Positions 22,692 through 30,803 of a stretch of DNA of 32,007 nt are shown here, piece by piece (position 1 is the stretch's first letter; each line of letters begins with the position of its first letter). The position numbers and the translations under genes are program-made. This stretch comes from CALARM01 sp964431735 (GTDB lineage: Bacteria; Vulcanimicrobiota; SpSt-956; JAKJGF01), in assembly GCA_964431735.1 (NCBI GenBank), contig CAYSLJ010000080.1, forward strand, positions 1 through 32,007, given 5' to 3'. Below the pieces are notes generated by a model. The model ran no database searches. It saw only the letters and a list, made by a program, of their open reading frames with translations, and was not told the origin of the DNA.

Positions 22692-24287
22692 TTACCACCT
22701 GATCTTACCGGTAACACTGGTCTGACTGACATTATAATTATTCAAGGAATCTATAAAATCATCAGTTGCTACATTTCTCTGCTCAAGAGAGACAGACAGA
22801 GAGTTATTGACAGTAAAATCTATCGTAAATGCAGGCATAAATTGCGACGAATCTACAGATGAATACCATGTACCATGGCGGTTCAGATAAACCAGTTCTG
22901 CTCCCAGAGTTAAATAATCCAGAGGTCTATAATTTATCTCAAGAAGGCATGTAGTCTGAGTAAAATCGACATAAGCCGGATATGGCCTGAAAAGGTTTAC
23001 CATTTCAAAATGACCTTTAATAGATAGTTTTGAAGCTATATTTTTGTTTACATAAAGCTCCAGAGCGGTAAAATCTCCTCTCAAATTTTTATCATCTTTA
23101 TATAAGGGGAATAAGGAATCTATAGAAAGTTCATTTTCATATTTACTCGGAAGAATCTGTGAAAACCGCAAAAATTCCACTTTTACCTCTCCCCTGTCGA
23201 GTGGAATCATGAGATATAAATCAAATCCTCTGCGGTTACAGGCCAGTCTTCCTGTGCCAAGCAACTCTCTTTCTGTAAAGGTTTTATGCAGTCTGAAAGG
23301 ATCATAGCCGGGAGATATCCACAGATATTCACCGGAGAAAATTAAACTGCCAATCTTCTTTTCAACTGTAAATATAAAAGCACTGTTATCCCTTTTATCA
23401 TTTCCGAAAAAACTTGTTGCCACTTCACCTTTTAAAGAAAGGTTTTTTGATAGATTATATGCTATATCCAGTCCGTACATATCCTGAGGCATACCGTTTT
23501 TTGAAGATTGTATAAAAGTAATTCCCCCTTTTCCAGATCCGGCAGAAAGTGACATATGTCCGCCCCAGAGTATAGTGTCATGCCCTTTATAAACCATGTT
23601 ATTTTTTATATAATAATCAGGATTTATACCCCATATAAATTCCACTGTAAGTGGTTTTAAGTGGCCTGCCATCATCAATCCTTTTACAGGTAAGACAGGA
23701 GGGCCGTAAACACTGAGGTTTCTTGGAGGCGTAAACATAAGTTCACTGAAAGATAAAGGATAAAAAGTTCCTATACTCGCTGAGATATCAGGCTCTCTGG
23801 CTTTTAATTCAACAGATCCGTTTGTCAGGTCAGAAGCAGGATAGTAACTACAGTTCTGGTTAACTCCCCAGAAGGTTGAAATATTACCGGAACCGGAAAA
23901 ACTATAAGTTTCCAGATTTATATTGGCCCACAGATCGTAATTCAATCTGCTTTTCAGTTTGAACTCAAACCTCCTGGAAAAAGAAAAACCTGACTCGACA
24001 GGTCTTATATTATAGTAATCAAAAGGCCTGATATATTCTTCCGGCCTGTTTCCATTATAACAGAAAGAATTTATTACAGTATCACCGCATATAGAATAAT
24101 CCATATCTTCTAATCTATCAGTTCTTTCTTCCAGGCTTTTAAGACTGTTTTCAACTTTTTCTGCAGAAACTGTCATAATGTCTCTGTCAGATTCTATTTT
24201 TGTATCATTCATTGGATTTGCAAAAGTAAAACAAACAGAACTCAAAAAAAACACAGAAAAAATCAACACAATTAAGATTTTATTCAT
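22692..24287 (-). CDS. Outer-membrane barrel protein related to the SLH porin, without SLH
   Basis: A 531-residue protein with a signal peptide (MNKILIVLIFSVFFLSSVCFTFA) and a short coiled coil (SAEKVENSLKSLEERTDRLE). A β-rich body with many amphipathic strands and C-terminal Trp (VTGKIRW) follows, as expected of an outer-membrane barrel. It shares motifs with the adjacent SLH porin: DPFRLHKTFTERE against DPFGYHKTWEREF, NRRGFDLYL against NRHGLDLGV, and a following glycine-poor strand ending QILPS against QVVPT. The SLH domain is missing. It is probably a paralogous porin that is not tethered to the wall. No strong ribosome-binding site is seen. Confidence 0.65.
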   Translation of the reverse strand: MNKILIVLIFSVFFLSSVCFTFANPMNDTKIESDRDIMTVSAEKVENSLKSLEERTDRLEDMDYSICGDTVINSFCYNGNRPEEYIRPFDYYNIRPVESGFSFSRRFEFKLKSRLNYDLWANINLETYSFSGSGNISTFWGVNQNCSYYPASDLTNGSVELKAREPDISASIGTFYPLSFSELMFTPPRNLSVYGPPVLPVKGLMMAGHLKPLTVEFIWGINPDYYIKNNMVYKGHDTILWGGHMSLSAGSGKGGITFIQSSKNGMPQDMYGLDIAYNLSKNLSLKGEVATSFFGNDKRDNSAFIFTVEKKIGSLIFSGEYLWISPGYDPFRLHKTFTERELLGTGRLACNRRGFDLYLMIPLDRGEVKVEFLRFSQILPSKYENELSIDSLFPLYKDDKNLRGDFTALELYVNKNIASKLSIKGHFEMVNLFRPYPAYVDFTQTTCLLEINYRPLDYLTLGAELVYLNRHGTWYSSVDSSQFMPAFTIDFTVNNSLSVSLEQRNVATDDFIDSLNNYNVSQTSVTGKIRW

Positions 24288-24330
24288 TATTTCCCACCAT
24301 TTGCAAATGTAATACTTACCTGGCCCTAAG

Positions 24331-24559
24331 TACCGCTCCAGATAAGTTCATACCCATTTCTAAAACCTCTCCCTGGCCGGACTCTTCCGGAAAAGATATG
24401 ATCCTGTTGTGTGGCAAACCGGTTTTACAGACTGTTAATATTTTGCGTCTATATAATTTACACCTCTCTTTTAATACGGCATATCTTTTCCTCCAGAGCC
24501 CGGCCAGGGACAGGAGTGTTTGCCATATTTTTTTGGGTACCAATTTACCTGTTGCGGTA
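24331..24559 (-). mobile_element. MITE-2 full copy with 5-bp target duplication
   Basis: 229 bases bounded by TACCGCTCCAGATAA and the complement of TACCGCAACAGGTAA. The direct repeat CTAAG flanks it exactly (24326-24330 and 24560-24564), the mark of a transposition event. An inner pair around CCCTGGCCGG and CCGGCCAGGG can form a hairpin. It carries ~62 bases more in the middle than the copy at 6607-6773. The open frame across it has no credible start context and is not counted as a gene. Confidence 0.78.
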
Positions 24560-24688
24560 CTAAGGGACTGTAAGAAAATAACCCTGGCAAATTGTTATAA
24601 CGGTTATCATCCTCGCGTCACGCGTAACGCGTGACGCGTCACGATATAAACGTAAATATGATTGGGTTATTTCTTGACAACCCCTAAG
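24560..24688. mobile_element. MITE-1 copy B, with GTNACGC heptad core
   Basis: 129 bases from CTAAGGGACTGTAAGAAAAT to the complementary CTAAGGGGTTGTCAAGAAAT end. The heptad core (24610-24646) reads ACGCGTA and ACGCGTG units between reverse ACGCGTC units. The left half matches the fragment at 31957-32007 almost base for base (…CTGGCAAATTGTTA…), defining a subfamily different from copies A and C. A short heptad relic, TTACGCGTTACGAGAGC, lies just outside at 24701-24717. Confidence 0.75.
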
Positions 24689-24777
24689 CATATAATAAAG
24701 TTACGCGTTACGAGAGCATATATATTATTTATATCCACGAACATTCAACATCCTGTATAGTAATTCAGAAATAAATC

Positions 24778-24786
24778 TGATATAAT
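24778..24786 (+). promoter_or_regulatory. Extended -10 promoter of the HEAT membrane protein gene
   Basis: TGATATAAT is a perfect extended -10 element without an obvious -35 box. Transcription would begin near 24793, about 56 bases before the ATG at 24849. Confidence 0.5.
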
Positions 24787-24848
24787 GAATGTTGAATTTC
24801 TATTTTAATTTAATAAATCCTTTTCCCTATAAATCAAGGAGATTTTTG

Positions 24849-26228
24849 ATGAAACTGGCGAATTTGAAATTTTTGAATAATAAAATTACTATATGCATTT
24901 TACTCATATCTATCGGAGTATTTCTCGGTTATTATATATATCATTCTTATAATGACTATACCTTTATAAATTACGAAGATTTCACATCTATGGCAAATAA
25001 AAACATCATAAAATCAGTAGAAATAGATAAAAATCGTATTGTTATAATTACAGGCGGAGGAAAGTCAAAACTTAAATATTATATTCTTCCTCTGTCGGAA
25101 AAAGAGAAGGTTCTTACCTTTCTTAAAGGAAAAGAAAAACTCGTCAATTATCCCAGAGAATCTTTATTCTTTATCATACCATATTTAATACTTTTTTTAA
25201 TTCTCTCGGTAATTATAATGGCAAGCAGGAGAGGTAATATAAAAGAAACGCTTTTTAAAGAAAAAAAATTCAGAACTACATCTTCACTGATGAAGGTTCG
25301 TATGGAATCCATAACATGGACAAATCTAATCAGCGGAGAACCTTTTAAAATTACCACTGCCTATGGAGATTTATCATCATCCGAGCAGGATCAGTATCTA
25401 CTTCTCCTTATAGAAGCCGCTCGTTCTAAAGATATTGAAATCAAAAGAAACGCATCATTTGCACTAAGGGAAATAGGTGACAGACGTTCTCTCATACCGT
25501 TATGCAGGATAATGGAAGAAGAAGAAGATCCGAACATAAAAATGAATATAGCTCTCGCACTTGGACTGATAGGTGATGAAAAATCAACGGATACATTAAA
25601 AAAATCTATGAAAGACGAGAATCCTCTTGTAAGATGTTCCATAGCGACTGCCATAGGAGGAATAGCATCTGAAGAATCCATAGAATTACTCAAAAATATG
25701 ATGGATAATGATGACAGCTGGCGTGTAAAAAGAAGTGTCATTATGTCTCTTATGAAATTCCGGGAAGACAGTGCTTTTTCTGCAATAGTCACAGCAATAA
25801 GTGACAGAGAACCTGCCGTACGAGCCAGTGTGGCTATTGCACTGGGAGAGATGGGGATAGAAGAAGGGATAGAGCCGCTTGAAACGATACTGTCATGTGA
25901 CTCTGAACCATCGGTAAGAAAAGAAGCCATACTGGCTCTTCAGGAAATAGGCGGAGAAGATATAATAAAACCATTATGTAAAGCTCTTTCAGAAGATGAA
26001 AGTAAAATCGTCAGAAAAACTGCTATATCAGCACTTGAACTCATAGATAATGATATGGTTACGGAAACACTCTGTAACACACTGAAACATGATAAAGACC
26101 CTGATATAAGGCTTGCTGCAGCAGAAGCTCTTGCAACAAAACACAGAGAAGCTTTAAAAATAGCTATCGATGATAAAGACGATATGGTCAGAGAGTTTGT
26201 CAGGGAAGAATTAAAAAATGGTGAGTAG
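24849..26228 (+). CDS. Membrane HEAT-repeat protein with FtsH-like N-terminus
   Basis: A 459-residue protein when started at 24849, where AAGGAG lies 7 bases upstream; an in-frame ATG at 24789 lacks a site and overlaps the promoter. Layout: TM1 (~12-31), an extracytoplasmic domain (~34-105) that resembles the FtsH extracellular domain (YTFINYEDFTSMANKNIIKS, VEIDKNRIVIITGGG), TM2 (~108-128; IIPYLILFLILSVIIMASRR), a linker, then HEAT/PBS-lyase-type repeats (~160-455) with units such as RSLIPLCRIMEEEEDPNIKM and ALGEMGIEEGIEPLETIL. No AAA or protease motif is present. It would be an inner-membrane scaffold; partners are unknown. The stop codon lies within a heptad repeat. Confidence 0.82.
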   Translation: MKLANLKFLNNKITICILLISIGVFLGYYIYHSYNDYTFINYEDFTSMANKNIIKSVEIDKNRIVIITGGGKSKLKYYILPLSEKEKVLTFLKGKEKLVNYPRESLFFIIPYLILFLILSVIIMASRRGNIKETLFKEKKFRTTSSLMKVRMESITWTNLISGEPFKITTAYGDLSSSEQDQYLLLLIEAARSKDIEIKRNASFALREIGDRRSLIPLCRIMEEEEDPNIKMNIALALGLIGDEKSTDTLKKSMKDENPLVRCSIATAIGGIASEESIELLKNMMDNDDSWRVKRSVIMSLMKFREDSAFSAIVTAISDREPAVRASVAIALGEMGIEEGIEPLETILSCDSEPSVRKEAILALQEIGGEDIIKPLCKALSEDESKIVRKTAISALELIDNDMVTETLCNTLKHDKDPDIRLAAAEALATKHREALKIAIDDKDDMVREFVREELKNGE

Positions 26229-26250
26229 TGACTGACTACTTACTACTCAC
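26221..26250. repeat. Inverted GTGAGTA heptads containing the HEAT gene stop codon
   Basis: GTGAGTAGT (26221-26229) and ACTACTCAC (26242-26250) form 9-base arms around 12 bases and are built of 7-base units. The TAG stop at 26226-26228 is part of the first unit. It could serve as a 3'-end hairpin; there is no long T-run. Confidence 0.65.
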
Positions 26251-26284
26251 TTAATAAATATATATCTAGAAAGGATAAAAAGAC

Positions 26285-26683
26285 ATGTTTGAAACATTTT
26301 CAGTAAGTACCCCTTCCAGGGTCTGTATGATAAATATAGACAGTGAAGTGGAAAAAGTAATAAAAAAAAGCGGTATAAAAAATGGTATCTGTGTAGTGTT
26401 CGTACCTCATACAACAGCAGGTGTTACAATTAATGAAGGAGCAGACCCTGCAGTAATAAGTGATATTACCGATACAATGAATAAACTTATACCGGTGAGA
26501 GAGCAATACCGTCATATGGAAGGTAATTCTGACGCACATATAAAGACAAGTCTTGTAGGTTCATCGGAACATATCATAATAGAAGACGGGAAGCCTATAA
26601 TGGGAACATGGCAGAGAATATTTTTCTGTGAATTTGACGGGCCGAGAAATAGAAAAGTCTATGTAAAGGTTACAGGTCAATAA
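26285..26683 (+). CDS. yjbQ: YjbQ family protein (secondary thiamine-phosphate synthase type)
   Basis: A 132-residue protein covering the whole YjbQ/UPF0047 family. Signature segments are FVPHTTAGVTINEGADPAV, HMEGNSDAHIKTSLVGSS and GTWQRIFFCEFDGPRNRKV; the conserved His, Glu and Arg residues form the active site of this trimeric fold. E. coli YjbQ can replace thiamin-phosphate synthase weakly in vivo, but its physiological role is unsettled. GAAAGGA lies upstream of the ATG. It follows the membrane HEAT gene in the same direction (56 bases, with a hairpin between) and converges on the exported HEAT gene. Confidence 0.94.
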   Translation: MFETFSVSTPSRVCMINIDSEVEKVIKKSGIKNGICVVFVPHTTAGVTINEGADPAVISDITDTMNKLIPVREQYRHMEGNSDAHIKTSLVGSSEHIIIEDGKPIMGTWQRIFFCEFDGPRNRKVYVKVTGQ

Positions 26684-26686
26684 CCT

Positions 26687-26722
26687 GTAGTGAACAGGCA
26701 GTGCCTGTTCACTACTTTTTAT
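26687..26722 (+). terminator. Rho-independent terminator of yjbQ
   Basis: A perfect inverted repeat with arms GTAGTGAACAGGCA (26687-26700) and TGCCTGTTCACTAC (26702-26715) around a single central base is followed by TTTTTATTTT. It begins 3 bases after the yjbQ stop. The T-run contains the stop codon of the convergent HEAT gene, so the two genes share 3' sequence. Confidence 0.88.
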
Positions 26723-28194
26723 TTTAAAATTTTATTGAGAGTTTTTATGGTTTCTTCCATAGCTTTCTTTATATCTGCATCAGGCTCTACCTGATAGGCA
26801 GTCATAAGAGGTTCTATTGCAGAAGGATCCTTCAATTCTCCGAGGGCAGTAACTGCCCAGTAACGAACATTCCAGTATTTATCTTTAAGAGCGAGAATAA
26901 GTGATTGAAGAGCCCTTTTATCACCAAGTTTTCCAAGAGCAAAAACTGCTCCTGCTCTTAAACCGTCATGACTGTCATTAAGAGCCTCAATTAAAGGATC
27001 CACTGCAGTCATATCACCTGATTTACCAAGAGCAAAAGCTGCACTCTGAGCGATTTCTTTATTCTGAGATTTTAATAACATAATAAATTCTGGCACAGCT
27101 TCACTGGAATTCATTTTTGTAAGAGCTGTAATAGCAGACTGAACTACAAATATATCATTATCTTTTAACAGAGGAATTATAGAGGAAATTGACTGTTTGT
27201 CTTTCATAATTCCAATGGTATCAATAGCTATCTTCCTCACAGAAGCACTTGAGTCAGTCAATAATTTTATAATAGAAGGCAGAGATGCCGGGTCTCTTAT
27301 TTCTTTAAATGCACCTGCCACTGCAATCCTTATGCCTTCATCCTGACTGGCAGAAAACTGTGATAATATATCCAGTGCTTCTCTCGCACTTAATTTGCCA
27401 AGAGTTTTTATTATTTCAATTTGAACATCTCTGTTATTTTCAACAGATAAAGCTTCTATGAGGGATCCTGTTGCAGCTTTTGCTCCGAATTTACCCAGGG
27501 AAAAGGCTGCACCTTTACGTATCAACGGATCTTCATCATCCAGACCTGCTATAGCTGATGCCACATCAGCAGGCAACTGTGTCACATCGGGTTTATCTGT
27601 TACAGGGGTGGTTACAGGTGTAGCCACAGGGGAAATTGGTCCGGGTGTTACAGTAGTTACCACAGGAGTCTCTGTTTGAACAGGGAACGGTGTAGTTGAA
27701 GGGTCAGGCACAGGAGTACCTGAAGCAGCTTCTTTCTGCTTTTTTATCCAGTTTAATTTATCAAGTGCTATCTCCATACCTATTTTTGTATTAAGCACTT
27801 TTTCAATTCTATAGGCATCATCTACAGGTTTAATTGCAGTTATATCTCCGATTCGTCCGAGAGCTATAGCAGCCCAGTAACGCATCAGTTCATCTTCGTC
27901 TTTTAATGTTTCTATAAGTACAGAAACAGCTTCCTGTGCTTTCAAGTCACCAAGAGAGGAAATTGCCCAGTAACGGACGTATTTATCTTTATCTCCCATA
28001 GCTTCCATTAACGGTGGAATTGCATTCCTATCCCCCAGTTTTCCGAGCTCCAGTGCTGCCTGGTAACGTATAGTAGCATCATTGCTTTTCAAATCATTCA
28101 ACAAATCTTCCAGAGATTTTGCGCTGGTAATAACTGTAGAACAGAGCATAAAACATATCAAACCTGTAAATAATACTGAAAACTTTCTCTTCAA
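26719..28194 (-). CDS. Exported HEAT-repeat protein
   Basis: A 491-residue protein with a signal peptide (~1-25, CFMLCSTVITSAKS). It has two blocks of HEAT/PBS-lyase repeats (~28-155 and ~205-485) separated by a Thr/Pro/Val linker of ~45 residues (VPDPSTTPFPVQTETPVVTT onward). Repeat units carry the pattern DxxIRxxAAxALGKLGDxxAIxPLIEAL, for example AAFALGKSGDMTAVDPLIEA. The first and last units share the YVRYWAISSLGDL / WNVRYWAVTALGEL motif. It is likely a periplasmic or surface scaffold for protein-protein contacts. The start is TTG with a perfect AAGGAGG six bases upstream. Confidence 0.88.
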   Translation of the reverse strand: MKRKFSVLFTGLICFMLCSTVITSAKSLEDLLNDLKSNDATIRYQAALELGKLGDRNAIPPLMEAMGDKDKYVRYWAISSLGDLKAQEAVSVLIETLKDEDELMRYWAAIALGRIGDITAIKPVDDAYRIEKVLNTKIGMEIALDKLNWIKKQKEAASGTPVPDPSTTPFPVQTETPVVTTVTPGPISPVATPVTTPVTDKPDVTQLPADVASAIAGLDDEDPLIRKGAAFSLGKFGAKAATGSLIEALSVENNRDVQIEIIKTLGKLSAREALDILSQFSASQDEGIRIAVAGAFKEIRDPASLPSIIKLLTDSSASVRKIAIDTIGIMKDKQSISSIIPLLKDNDIFVVQSAITALTKMNSSEAVPEFIMLLKSQNKEIAQSAAFALGKSGDMTAVDPLIEALNDSHDGLRAGAVFALGKLGDKRALQSLILALKDKYWNVRYWAVTALGELKDPSAIEPLMTAYQVEPDADIKKAMEETIKTLNKILK

Positions 28195-28218
28195 ATTAAA
28201 TCCTCCTTAATATTGCGA

Positions 28219-28255
28219 AAATCGTGACGCGTGACGCGTAAGGCGTGACGCGAGA
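28219..28255. repeat. GTNACGC heptad element upstream of the exported HEAT gene
   Basis: AAATCGTGACGC, then GTGACGC, GTAAGGC and GTGACGC, ending GAGAA. The flanks match the other elements. It lies 25 bases upstream of the start codon, just beyond the ribosome-binding site. Confidence 0.7.
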
Positions 28256-28267
28256 ATAAAATAACTG

Positions 28268-28384
28268 CTTAGGAGTTGTAAAAAATAACCTTATCATATT
28301 TAAAATCGTGACGCGTAACGCGTAACGCGTGACGCGAGGACAAAAACCATAATTTTCCAGAGTTATTTTCTTACAGTCCCTTAA
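28268..28384. mobile_element. MITE-1 copy C, abutting the comM stop codon
   Basis: 117 bases that match the reverse complement of copy A (5557-5674) nearly base for base, including a four-heptad core (28303-28340) flanked by AAAATCG and GAGGA. The terminal CTAAGGGACTG end reads TTAAGGGACTG here and contains the TAA stop of comM (28381-28383). Confidence 0.78.
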
Positions 28385-29904
28385 TTCCAGAATTTCATTA
28401 CAACACTTCTATACTGTATGGCTTCAGCCACGTCTTCAATAGATATAATATCCCTCCCTGACATATCTGCTATGGTTCTGGAAAGCTTCAAAATTCTATG
28501 ACACGCTCTGGCACTGAGACCCAATCTGTCCATAGCCTGCTTTAAAATCTTTCTTATATCTTCATTTATGATACAGTGTCTGTACACATCCTGTCCTGCC
28601 ATAGCAGCGTTATTAAATATGGATTTACGGGAAAAACGTTTATACTGTATCTGTCGTGCTTTCACCACTGTCTCTCTCATTAAATTTGATTCATCATGAG
28701 ACATAGAAGAAAGAATTTGATTGGTATCAATTCTCGGCACTTCAATATGGATGTCAAATCTATCCAGTAAAGGTCCGGAAATTCTTTTTAAATAATTATT
28801 TATCTGTGAACCGGTACAGGAACATGATTTTACAGAATCAGAATAAAAACCGCATGGACATGGGTTCATAGAAGCAATCAACATAAAATCTGCCGGATAG
28901 GTCAGAGATATAAGAGCTCTTGCAATGGTAACTTTACGGTCTTCCAGAGGTTGTCTCAGTAATTCAATAATATCTCTTCGAAATTCGGGAAGTTCATCTA
29001 AAAAAAGTACACCGCGATGGGCAAGACTTACTTCTCCAGGTCTGGGATAACTGCCACCGCCTATAAGACCTGCAGTGCTTATAGTATGATGGGGTGACCT
29101 GAACGGTCTTTCTCTTATTAAAGCATCTTTCTTATTTAATAATCCTGATACACTGTATATTTTTGTTACTTCCATAGCTTCATCCAGACTCATAGGAGGT
29201 AATATAGATGGAATTCTTCTTGCAAGCATAGTTTTACCGCTTCCCGGAGGGCCTATCATAAGAACATTATGCCCTCCTGAAGCTGCTATTAAAAGAGCAC
29301 GTTTGACATGTTCCTGCCCTCTCACTTCGGAAAAATCAGGGTTATAATCAGATCGAATATCTTTCTGTTCAGAAATTATATGATATTCACCATTCCCAGA
29401 ATTTATCATATCTACTGCTTCTTTTAGAGTTGAAGGGGCTATTACCTTCAATCCGTCTACAAGCAATGCTTCGTGGGCATTTTCAAAAGGAACCATTACT
29501 TTAGTCTTACCGCATTTTTTCGTCATAACAGCAATTGAAAGAATTCCATTGACAGGTCTTATAGCTCCGTCAAGAGATAATTCGCCTGTTATAACAAAAT
29601 CTTCGAGTTTTTTGCTGTCTACAAGGCCAAGAGCAGACAGAGTTGCCATGGCTATTGGCAGGTCAAAAGAAGGACCTTCTTTTCTTATATCTGCCGGTGC
29701 CAGATTTATCGTCAACCTTTTAGAAGGAAATTTAAAATCAGAGTTATTAACTGCCGCCCGTACCCTTTCTTTTGCTTCTTTTACAGCCATATCCGGCAGG
29801 CCTACTATATTAAAGGCCGGTAAACCGTGACTTATATCGACTTCTACATCTACCATAAATGCGTCTACTCCCTGTAAAACCCCGCTTTTAACAATAGCAA
29901 TCAT
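28381..29904 (-). CDS. comM: YifB/ComM family Mg-chelatase-like AAA+ ATPase
   Basis: A 507-residue protein of standard family length. The N-terminal Lon-protease-like fold domain (~1-170; GLPDMAVKEAKERVRAAV, DLPIAMATLSALG, FVITGELSLDGAIRPVNG) is followed by the AAA+ Mg-chelatase core, with Walker A GPPGSGKTM (218-226), RPFRSPHHTIS, a Walker B HRGVLFLDELPEF, and a four-cysteine segment NPCPCGFYSDSVKSCSC. ComM is a hexameric helicase that promotes branch migration during natural transformation in some bacteria; presence alone does not prove competence. The start has AGGAAG upstream and a hairpin in the leader (29925-29974). Confidence 0.95.
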   Translation of the reverse strand: MIAIVKSGVLQGVDAFMVDVEVDISHGLPAFNIVGLPDMAVKEAKERVRAAVNNSDFKFPSKRLTINLAPADIRKEGPSFDLPIAMATLSALGLVDSKKLEDFVITGELSLDGAIRPVNGILSIAVMTKKCGKTKVMVPFENAHEALLVDGLKVIAPSTLKEAVDMINSGNGEYHIISEQKDIRSDYNPDFSEVRGQEHVKRALLIAASGGHNVLMIGPPGSGKTMLARRIPSILPPMSLDEAMEVTKIYSVSGLLNKKDALIRERPFRSPHHTISTAGLIGGGSYPRPGEVSLAHRGVLFLDELPEFRRDIIELLRQPLEDRKVTIARALISLTYPADFMLIASMNPCPCGFYSDSVKSCSCTGSQINNYLKRISGPLLDRFDIHIEVPRIDTNQILSSMSHDESNLMRETVVKARQIQYKRFSRKSIFNNAAMAGQDVYRHCIINEDIRKILKQAMDRLGLSARACHRILKLSRTIADMSGRDIISIEDVAEAIQYRSVVMKFWN

Positions 29905-29924
29905 CTTTACTCACTTCCTGCAGG

Positions 29925-29974
29925 GATGGATACAGGAAATGTTCAACATTCAATTTCTTTTTCCTGCATCCATC
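29925..29974 (-). promoter_or_regulatory. Hairpin in the comM leader
   Basis: GATGGATACAGGAAA (29925-29939) and TTTCCTGCATCCATC (29960-29974) pair with one mismatch around ~20 bases. It ends ~20 bases before the comM start codon. The GCAGGAA motif of the stem recurs at the ribosome-binding site, so alternative pairing is possible. Regulatory function is inferred. Confidence 0.4.
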
Positions 29975-30284
29975 TATATGATATAGCAAAACTTATGCCA
30001 TGTACAGGAATAATATAAAATTAAACGATATAAAATGGAAGTAACAGAAGAGTAACAAATAGTGAGTAGTGAATAGTGAGTAGTGAATAGTGAGTGGTAA
30101 TAACGTATCATCCATTACATAATTAAAGTTAATCAACTTTGGGAGTCAAATTACCAATCCTTTTAATCCCAGAAATTCCCCTCAAACAACCATGACCTGT
30201 TTGGTCACAACGAAGTATGAGAATTTATTCCTCCCGTCACGCGTTACGCGTTACGCGTTACGATTCTCGTATAAATCCCTGTCG
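29975..30284. other. Gap upstream of comM with heptad arrays
   Basis: It contains an AT-rich stretch that probably includes the comM promoter (none clear enough to mark). A GTGAGTA/GTGAATA array of about six units follows (30060-30099), with a 14-base higher-order period. A TGACC/GGTCA hairpin lies at 30193-30207, and a reverse GTNACGC element at 30229-30265 starts CCTCCCGTCAC and ends TTACGATT. Confidence 0.6.
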
Positions 30285-30497
30285 TCAATACTCTATAATT
30301 CCGTCATAACTTCTCTCTTCTTCTTCTTCTTCCTGTTCTATACCAATTCTTTCTGCAAGGTAAGGACTGAAATCGGGAGCATTCTCGTCATTACTTTCTA
30401 CAGGAGTATAATCTTCCTTCTCTTCCCTGGCTCTCATTATTTTAATATATGCCCACACGCTTATAATAAAAAGAGCGAGGACTATAAGACTGCCCAT
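30285..30497 (-). CDS. Small single-pass membrane protein with acidic tail
   Basis: A 70-residue protein: one N-terminal membrane helix (~3-20; LIVLALFIISVWAYIKIM), then a charged tail ending in seven glutamates (EQEEEEEERSYDG). No family recognised. Support comes from a ribosome-binding site (AGGTGA, ~8 bases from the ATG), an extended -10 box 150 bases upstream, and compositional normality. It may be a small membrane adaptor; no function is claimed. Confidence 0.6.
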   Translation of the reverse strand: MGSLIVLALFIISVWAYIKIMRAREEKEDYTPVESNDENAPDFSPYLAERIGIEQEEEEEERSYDGIIEY

Positions 30498-30547
30498 GAT
30501 TTATTTCACCTGCCTGAAATGTCATTAAAGAATGAAATTTAAATAAA

Positions 30548-30626
30548 TGTCTCAAATATATTAAATCGTGACGCGTAACGCGTGACGCGTGACGCGAGGA
30601 AAGAGACTATTAATAAATTTCCATTC
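30548..30626. repeat. TGTCTC element, four-heptad copy
   Basis: TGTCTCAAATATATTAAATC, a GTNACGC array (GTGACGC, GTAACGC, GTGACGC, GTGACGC), GAGGA, then GAGACTATTAATAAATTT. A second copy at 31620-31684 is identical in both flanks apart from a few bases but has exactly two heptads fewer. It lies in the presumed 5' leader of the 70-residue membrane protein gene. Confidence 0.75.
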
Positions 30627-30643
30627 CTAACTCATTCAATCAA

Positions 30644-30652
30644 ATTATAACA
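30644..30652 (-). promoter_or_regulatory. Extended -10 promoter of the small membrane protein gene
   Basis: On the minus strand TGTTATAAT (30652-30644) is a perfect extended -10 with no -35 box. Transcription would start near 30637 and the leader would contain the TGTCTC element with its heptads. The remaining 30653-30803 shows no gene. Confidence 0.45.
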
Positions 30653-30803
30653 CAAATTATTTAGATAAATGGTATGATTCCATATAGAATAAAAAAAATA
30701 TGTCACAGAATATTCAGAGTGAAAACTACATGACGTAAAAAACACTATTGTGTAAAGGTTTTACAAATCGCATATTACCCATTACAGATCTGTATAAAAA
30801 TCA

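Noticed and set aside
28381..29904. comM as proof of natural competence
   Set aside because: The YifB/ComM family is widespread in species without known competence, and no other uptake genes are here.
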